DNA of 64,000 nucleotides from Eriocheir sinensis (taxonomy: Eukaryota; Arthropoda; Malacostraca; Decapoda; Varunidae), in assembly GCF_024679095.1 (NCBI RefSeq), contig NW_026112143.1, positions 144,501 to 208,500 on the forward strand, in the 5' to 3' direction. Every line of letters starts with the position of its first letter. Positions within the stretch are counted from its first letter, which is position 1. The position numbers were made by a program, and so were the translations under genes. The notes beneath the pieces are model-generated. The model searched no databases and was not told the origin of the DNA. It saw only the letters and a list, made by a program, of their open reading frames with translations. Shown piece after piece: positions 58,110 to 64,000 of the stretch.

Positions 58110-58963
58110 TGTAAGGGGTTCGGCGCAAGTTGTTAAGCCAACACCCCAAGTTCTGTCAATATTAACCCGGGAAATACTCATTCACAAAATAATAAATTAA
58201 ATAAGTTTATAAACATGACGATAAGATACACAAGAGCATCCCACACATGCACTCACACATTCACGCAAAACAAAAGGAAACAAAAATGGAAAACATTGAA
58301 ACGGCACATCCGCCGTCGGGAGGATAACAGAGCCCTCGTAGGTATACTGAGGGTTGAGCGGGTAGTGTCTCACTGCCGCCGGGATCCGCGTTGCTGGTAA
58401 CGTCAACTAGTACAGTTCACCATCGCAGGGCCAGTCTTCGTGAGCAGGTGAGACAACGTGACGTATTCACCCAGGCGTAATCCCGCAGCTGGTCGAGGAG
58501 TGAACAAGGCGCGGGGCAGGCGTGGCTACACTGTCCATCGGATCCCAGCCATCACTGCAAGAAGCGCACAGCGGGTAGTGGAGACGAAGGCGTCACAGTC
58601 TAATAGTTCGTCCATACGCAACCACAGATGTTAGTGGGCGACGGCGTACCACAGTCACACGGGACTGGTACACACCACAGGAGGCAAAGTTGGAGCGAGC
58701 CAGAGAGCGAGTGGCCAGCTGCGGCAGGGACAGCGGCAAGTCTACTCTGTTCGAAGCTTGGTCAGGTGGAAGTTGGAGCTTCGAACATCTAGCTATCTCA
58801 GACACTCACTCACTCGTACTTCTCTAATAATTCAACTCACACAAGAAATATTAGCATTGATAATAATAAACAATAATTATACCTATTAATAATACACAGT
58901 TATTATACCTAACAATAATACATAAGTATTAGCCAGTGAAATAACTACGACAAACCCCTGACA
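58110..58963 (-). repeat. 5' LTR of the Gmr1-like element
   Basis: 854 bases without insertion. Ends TGTAAGGGGTTCGG / CCCCTGACA on the plus strand give an inverted TGT...ACA. The 5-base target copy TTTCT follows at 58964-58968, and jockey-like LINE sequence resumes. Confidence 0.9.
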
Positions 58964-59040
58964 TTTCTCTAAAAACTCCACTGTGGACGATTCTGCGCAT
59001 ATTCCTCCTACTCATCCCCCCTCTGACTCCTTTATGCCTG

Positions 59041-60540
59041 TTATTAAGATTCTTAACTTATGAATGATGTTTTCTATGCCCTCTCTGGCCTCAATCCTCA
59101 GAAGGCTTATGGACCTGATGGAGTGCCTCCTATTGTCCTTAAAAACTGTGCTTCCGTGCTGTCACCCTGCCTGGTCAAACTCTTTCGCCTCTGCCTGTTA
59201 ACATCTACCTTTCCTTCCTGCTGGAAGTATGCCTTCATACAGCCTGTGCCTAAGAAGGGTGACCGTTCCAATCCCTTAAACTACCGACCTATAGCTTTAC
59301 CTTCTTGTCTATCTAAAGCTTTTGAATCAATGCTTAACCGGAAGATTCAAAAGCACCTTTCCACTTTTGACCTTCTATCTGATCGCCAGTATGGGTTCCG
59401 GAAAGTGTTCAACTGGTGATCTCCTTGCCTTCCTAAGTGACTCTTGGTCATTCTCTCTTAGCCGTTTCGGTGAAACCTTTGCTATTGCGCTGGACATATC
59501 AAAAGCTTTTGAAAGGGTCTGGCACAAATCTTTGCATTTCAAACTATCCTCCTATGGTTTATATCCTTTTCTCTGTACCTTTATCTCCAGTTTTCTTTCT
59601 GACCGTTCTATTTCTGCTGTGGTAGACGGTCACTATTCTTCCCCTAAACCTATTAACAGTGGTGTCCCACAGGGTTCTGTCCTATCTCCCACTCTCTTTC
59701 TGTTGTTCTTTCCAAAACGAACTGTCCTATCCATTCCTACGCCGATGATTCCACTCTGCATTACTCAACTTCTTTTAATAGAAGACCCACCCAACAGGAA
59801 CCAAACGATTCCAGGCTGGAGGCAGCAGAACGCTTAACCTCAGATCTTACTATTATTTCCGATTGGGGCAAGAAGAACCTGGTGTTCTTCAATGGCTCAA
59901 AAACACAGTTTCTCCACTATCCACTCGACACAATCTTCAAGAACTATCCCCTATTCTTTGACAACACCCAGGTTTCACCTTCTTCAACACTAAACATCCT
60001 CGGTCTATCTTAACGCAAAATCTCAACTGGAAACTTCATATCTCTTCTCTTACTAAATCAGCTTCTTCGAGGCAGGGCGTTCTGTACCGTCTCAGCCAGT
60101 TCTTCTCCCCGCACAGTTGCTATCCATTTACAGGGGCCTTGTCCGCCCTCGTATGGGATATGCATCTCATGTGTGGAGGGGCTCCACTCACACAGCTCTG
60201 CTGGACAGAGTAGAGTCTAAGGTTCTTCGTCTCATTAGCTCTCCTCCTTGACTGGAAGTCTGCTACCTCTTAAAGTCCGCCGCCATGTTGCCTCTCCTTT
60301 TATATTCTATCAATATTTTCATGCTGACTGCTCTTCTGAACTTGCTAACTGCATGCCTCCCCCCCTCCTGCGGCCCCGCTGCACACGACTTTCTGCTCAA
60401 GCTCATCCCTTTACTGTCCAAATCCCTTTAACGAGCATCTTCATTTTTTCATCCCTTATACTGATAAACTCTGGAACAGCCTTCCTTCGTCTATATTTCC
60501 TCCGGCCCTTGACTTGAATTCTTTCAAGAGAAGTGTATTA
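59041..60540 (+). pseudogene. Jockey-like LINE reverse transcriptase, broken
   Basis: 59060-59419 encodes GLNPQKAYGPDGVPPIVLK, PVPKKGDRSNPLNYRPIAL and RQYGFRK. 59322-59837, in the next frame, has ALDISKAFERVWHKSL and NSGVPQGSVLSPTLFLLF. The following YADD region is disrupted near 59745 (a SYADDST-like stretch is readable only after a shift). C-terminal sequence is at 60000-60540 in several frames. At least four frameshifts. Confidence 0.8.
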
Positions 60541-60682
60541 AGACACCTCTCCTTCCGAAATTGACCTCTCTTTTGGCCGCTCATAACTTGAATATCTGTA
60601 GGAACAGTGATTAACTGGCTTTTCTTCACACCTTTTTTTTTTTTGTTGCTCTTGAGCTGTTTCTTTAGCTGTTAAAAAAAAA

Positions 60683-62822
60683 GTCTAAAATCAGTTCAGT
60701 CGATGGGGCGGTAGAGTTCCTTGAGAGTCCGGACATAGGTTTTGGACCCTCCTTTTCTTACTTTAATTCTTTGTCCTACTTTATCAGTACTCAAATTATC
60801 TCACTGTCTCGTATCCCTGGTAGCGTGATCCGGCTTAAGTTGTTATTGGAGACTAATGTTCGGGGATAGACAAGGGAAAAAAACAATATACATTTATTTG
60901 AAATTAAATAAAAATAATTGCCTTACGCAATATTCTGTGCTCAGACGATCATAGCACTGGCATATTCAGCAGTGGATACAATATATGACAAACGACATGT
61001 CTTAAACATAATACTATAATATGTGCTCAATGTTGCCAATAATAATAACACTCATCATTCCACAAGCAGTGGTTTGTATCTCTCTGCTTACATCACAGTA
61101 ATTAAGTACTCTCCTCAGAAATCCTAAAAACACATCCTATAGTATAATCTACTGCAATTCACGGAAACACCAAATCATACCACACGCAGTGGTTTCCATC
61201 TCTGTAACATCGCAAACAAATAATCACTATCCTGTACCACTCACAATCCTACTACACATCTACATTATAATATCCAGGACAAAACAGTCGGTTTCCCTTA
61301 AATTCTCGAGTTTCTACTCACGATCAAGATCACAACAGCCATTCTCAGCTGAGTGAGTAGCAGCACTGCTTGAAGCGAGTGCAAGGCTCGGTCTGCCCAT
61401 ACCACTGTTGTCTAGGTCACATTTTTCCTTGCTTGAGGCGGAACTACATCCTTGACACACCTTCATTTTCATAAATAGTAGCCAATACTTCCTGTCAACG
61501 ACCATTGGCTCGCTCATTATATTATATTGTTTATTTCTCCTGCTATTCGTGATTCACTCTTAAGACACTCCCACAGTGACTTCTCTGTTCAGTTATTCGC
61601 TTCTAGCATTTCGTCACACAGCACGTGACATGTTAGAGTCTTCTGAATGGTTATCTACACTTTCTGACCACGCCTACTGGGTATCTGTTTTCTATATCTG
61701 GGTCTGGGTATTTTCATAACCTCTCTTGTTAGTGTTAGTGCTTATCAGATGTTTGACTTTGTATATCTGACTAATTGCTTTCTTCCTCTCCTATCATATT
61801 TACAATTCTTGTCTCCATATCTCCACTCGGTATTTGCCTCTGATTGGGGTCACTATTAATTAACTGTGCTGCTATGGTCGTCTTCTGTTTGTCCGTCTTC
61901 TGGGTCCCGACATAGGCGGCCCTGTGTATAAGGCTGCTGGGCGCCATTATTGGCCCTTCGAGCACCGCGCCGGTCATTTACCATCGGTTATGACAGCAAA
62001 ACACACACATTCCCATTGTGTGTGTCTTGTTGTCATAACCGCCCTCCCTTTGTACTGTCTATGGAAATCATTGTGAGAGAGGCACAGCTACAAGGACTGA
62101 AACAATCGTTCACCTCAGGTCCAGTCATCGAAGCTGATGAGGGAACCTGCCGCCCCTACAGCCAAAATTATTTTGTGATCTCTCCCACAGGGCTCTAGGT
62201 GTTATAACAGGCTCACAATGGCCACAATGGCCAGAGTCTAATAGACTGGACGTGTTACAAGAGTTTAGATGAACAGAAGCCAGCTTTTGGTGAGCCATAC
62301 CTGTCTTGGTAAAACTCTAAAAGTACACCCAACTCACTCTAAAAGTTAACAAATATTTTTTTTAGATCGTATTTGCTAGTCATCACTCTGGTAACCGTTT
62401 CCATTATTATTACTCGTTTTTGATATTTTAAAATGCGGGGAAATATTACTATTTCAGCGGTGAAAGGTTAGATTACTATTTGCTCATGTGAGGCTCTTCA
62501 GCTAGAAAGTCCTCTAGGTTGGGTTATAAGTCCATCTTTATTTAATAGCCTAATATATAAGGTTGCACAGTCTTCATTTTCATTGGTACCAATGTCATTA
62601 TATTATGCTGAAGACATTTTCCTACAATATTCTCTAAACCTATTTTGACTTTCAAGCAAAATGAAACACGTTTACATGGCTTTAGTATTTTACTGTATTA
62701 TTTTTTTGTAATAAAAAAAAATAAGTATTTCAATTAAATTAAATTAAATGTTATTGAACTCATTGATAACTTATCTTCACAGTACCTTGGAATTGCAAAG
62801 AACATATTGTAGCAACTGAATC

Positions 62823-62825
<3 letters not shown>
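60683..62825. other. Unassigned region, possible LTR-element fragment
   Basis: Two short minus-strand frames stand out: 61977-61771 (basic start, ending ETRIVNMIGEEESN) and 61517-61314 (Cys-containing, VCQGCSSASS...CDLD). CCACAAGCAGTGGTTTGTATC (61072) recurs with changes near 61180. TGGCGCCCAGCAG, complement of 61937-61949, resembles a tRNA-Lys primer site, so a piece of an LTR element is possible. Nothing is firm. Confidence 0.3.
61986..62040. other. 55-nt near-perfect hairpin
   Basis: GGTTATGACAGCAAAACACA pairs with TGTGTCTTGTTGTCATAACC around a loop at TTCCCAT; the stem has about 24 pairs with two non-Watson-Crick positions. It is bounded exactly by GGTTATGACA and TGTCATAACC. Confidence 0.7.

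Positions 62826-62861
<36 letters not shown>
62826..62861. repeat. GT microsatellite
   Basis: About 18 GT units. Confidence 0.95.
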
Positions 62862-62864
<3 letters not shown>

Positions 62865-63025
62865 GTCAGTATCTAAATAAGGACGGAAAAATAGATATGT
62901 AGGAAGCAAGAGGTAGGTTTAGTATTGTAAGTAGCTATATGTATCGCCGGAAACCGTTACTGCTTGGAATGTTCCACTATCTCACGCAAAAAGGCCCATC
63001 CCCTCCCCCCACCCCGGTCACCCCT

Positions 63026-64000
63026 GGGCCCGTATCCTCGACAACTATTAATACTAAAATTGGTATTAACTTTCGACTTTAGTATTAACTTCACTCTCAT
63101 AGTGTATCCTCAACAACTATTAGCCTAATACCTACTCTTAACTTTGGTATTAACTTGGGAGTGCTGGCGAGGACTTCTAAACACTTAATAGTAAAGTTAA
63201 TAGTGAATCCCAGACCCAGACCCATATCAACATGGCCGCCGGATTTCCTCCTTAGCCCGCCTCCGCAATTTAGAGTTCGATAGGACGCTTTGGAACTGTA
63301 TAACGATGGTGAACTTGTCAAGACATACATATTAGACCGTGCAGGAATAGAGTATGTGACTGATTTGGTGAAGAGCTACAGATCCAGTTCAAGACATTCC
63401 CTCACCCCGGGGTTGAAAGTGATTTTGACTTAAAGATGCTTGGCTACAGGAAAATGCTGCAGTGTTCAAGTGATGAGTTTGGGGTAAGCCAGAGTAGTGT
63501 AAGCAGGGTGATTGTGAAACTCTGGCCGCCCTCAGTGCCCCGTAGGTAGTCGAGGTTTATCCAGTCTCCCTTGATAGGGTGGAGATCCGTGAAAACAAGC
63601 AGAATTGTACCAACTTGCCGGTGTTTTGGGGTGATAGACTGCAACCATGTGAAAATAATTGCACCAAAGGAAAACGATGTAGTTTATGTCAACAGAAAAA
63701 AAAAACATAGATTGAACAAACAATTAGTGTTTGATGCCTTTGTTATTGATTAAAAATTGAAATATTTGAGTTAAGGAAAACAAAACATGGGAATTTTTTT
63801 TATTTGTAGCAGAAAGGTACACACATGCAAATGAAAAAGATGACATTAAATTGCATTAAAAATGTAATTTAGAATATGATTTATAATTATTGTTGCTTTA
63901 ACATCAAGTTAGAAAACAAATTACTCCTGCCGGTTTTTCGTATTGAGATAATGGTGGTAAGAAAGCTTGTTAGAGACGTCTGATATTTTGAGGGAGGAGG
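63026..64000 (+). mobile_element. PIF/Harbinger element, left part
   Basis: The left end GGGCCCGTATCCTCGACAAC is typical of Harbinger termini. A second copy of the following motif (TATCCTCAACAACTATTA at 63105) lies 73 bases on. Transposase follows. The right end is beyond the window or near its edge, so the target duplication cannot be checked. Confidence 0.7.
63205..63753 (+). pseudogene. HARBI1-like transposase, frameshifted
   Basis: Reading in successive frames gives an N-terminal helix (LVKTYILDRAGIEYVTDLVK), a helix-turn-helix-like CSSDEFGVSQSSVSRVI near 63480, and the DDE core GVIDCNHVKIIAPKEND with VYVNRK at 63630-63700, ending at TAA 63751-63753. The first catalytic Asp is in VIDC. 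The NVQVV-type block is altered to NKQLV, and the later D and E are absent because the frame stops. TAA at about 63430 and TAG at about 63545 also break it. HARBI1-type proteins cut and paste elements at TWA sites. Confidence 0.75.

Larger units (their letters stand above)
50846..58963 (-). mobile_element. Gmr1-like LTR retrotransposon (PR-IN-RT-RH order)
   Basis: Full provirus with LTRs at 58110-58963 (5' in its own sense) and 50846-52612. Its ends read TGTAAGG...CTGACA on the plus strand, flanked by TTTCT at 50841-50845 and 58964-58968. On the minus strand the 5' LTR is followed by TGGCGCAGTGAGTAGGATT (primer site, complement of 58088-58107), a leader with tandem repeats, gag, zinc knuckle, protease, then integrase, then RT and RNase H. 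A polypurine tract (GGGGGGGCTT, complement of 52613-52622) precedes the 3' LTR. RT is Ty3/gypsy-type, yet integrase lies upstream of RT. That arrangement defines Gmr1-type elements. Confidence 0.85.
48195..60682 (+). mobile_element. Jockey-like LINE (plus), expanded by nested insertions
   Basis: LINE sequence is at about 48195-48267 (5' region, GGGCGCAAGCCACTCCCGGT as at 24990-25020 on the minus strand), 49335-50845 (5' region and endonuclease) and 58964-60682 (RT and 3' end with A-run at 60674). A CR1 fragment (48268-49334) and an LTR provirus (50846-58963) interrupt it. About 3.3 kb of LINE is spread over 12.5 kb. The minus copy at 19906-25053 supports both joins. Confidence 0.85.

Noticed and set aside
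60820..61960. Solo LTR
   Set aside because: The general look and a possible primer site are suggestive, but no second LTR or clear ends were found.

Overview
The window reads as animal nuclear DNA, most likely from an arthropod and probably a decapod crustacean. This is an inference. It rests on the mix of transposon families, the very dense di- and trinucleotide microsatellites (CT, GA, TA, ATT), and the only host-like coding sequence I recognise: two spliced exons of a NIT2-type omega-amidase on the minus strand (10939-11120 and 17473-17619). Nothing looks bacterial: there are no operons, no Shine-Dalgarno logic and no CRISPR.

Layout. 1-490: tRNA-derived repeat units. 817-1598: a LINE ORF1-like relic. 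2656-8600: a decayed minus-strand Ty3/gypsy element split by a CR1-like LINE (4053-5367), followed by an SGNH-esterase relic (8610-9205) and a 459-bp tandem repeat carrying tRNA-like sequence. 10340-19205: the NIT2 segment. Its intron holds a tRNA-derived SINE that is itself split by a 5.7-kb LTR retroelement with an env-like gene (11433-17148, 4-bp target duplication). A 28-bp minisatellite abuts NIT2 exon A. 19206-25053: a jockey-like LINE (minus) split by a chimeric CR1-like LINE (20425-24136). 25054-25826: a 64-bp satellite. 26160-34741: a hAT-type element with an 8-bp target duplication that has swallowed two LINEs, one of which contains a large hairpin element. 34904-35559: a short hAT MITE. 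36150-37607: a Harbinger-like MITE. 37981-39680: LINE 5' region and ORF1. 39683-39946: an unassigned lysine-rich ORF. 40590-41640: gypsy gag and leader. 42671-48195: simple repeats, two Tc1/mariner-like elements and a LINE relic. 48195-60682: a jockey-like LINE broken by a CR1 fragment and by an 8.1-kb provirus (50846-58963) whose pol order is PR-IN-RT-RH, as in Gmr1-type elements. 63026-64000: a PIF/Harbinger transposase relic.

How the parts relate. Almost everything is mobile DNA at different stages of decay, and six insertions can be closed onto their empty site: the env-bearing element into a SINE, the Gmr1-like provirus into the LINE, an I-like LINE into a hAT, the two hATs, and the chimeric CR1 into the jockey-like LINE. 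The host gene appears to run right to left through the left third, with its remaining exons outside the window. Nearly every element ORF has stops or frameshifts. Some of these could be base-calling indels rather than true decay.
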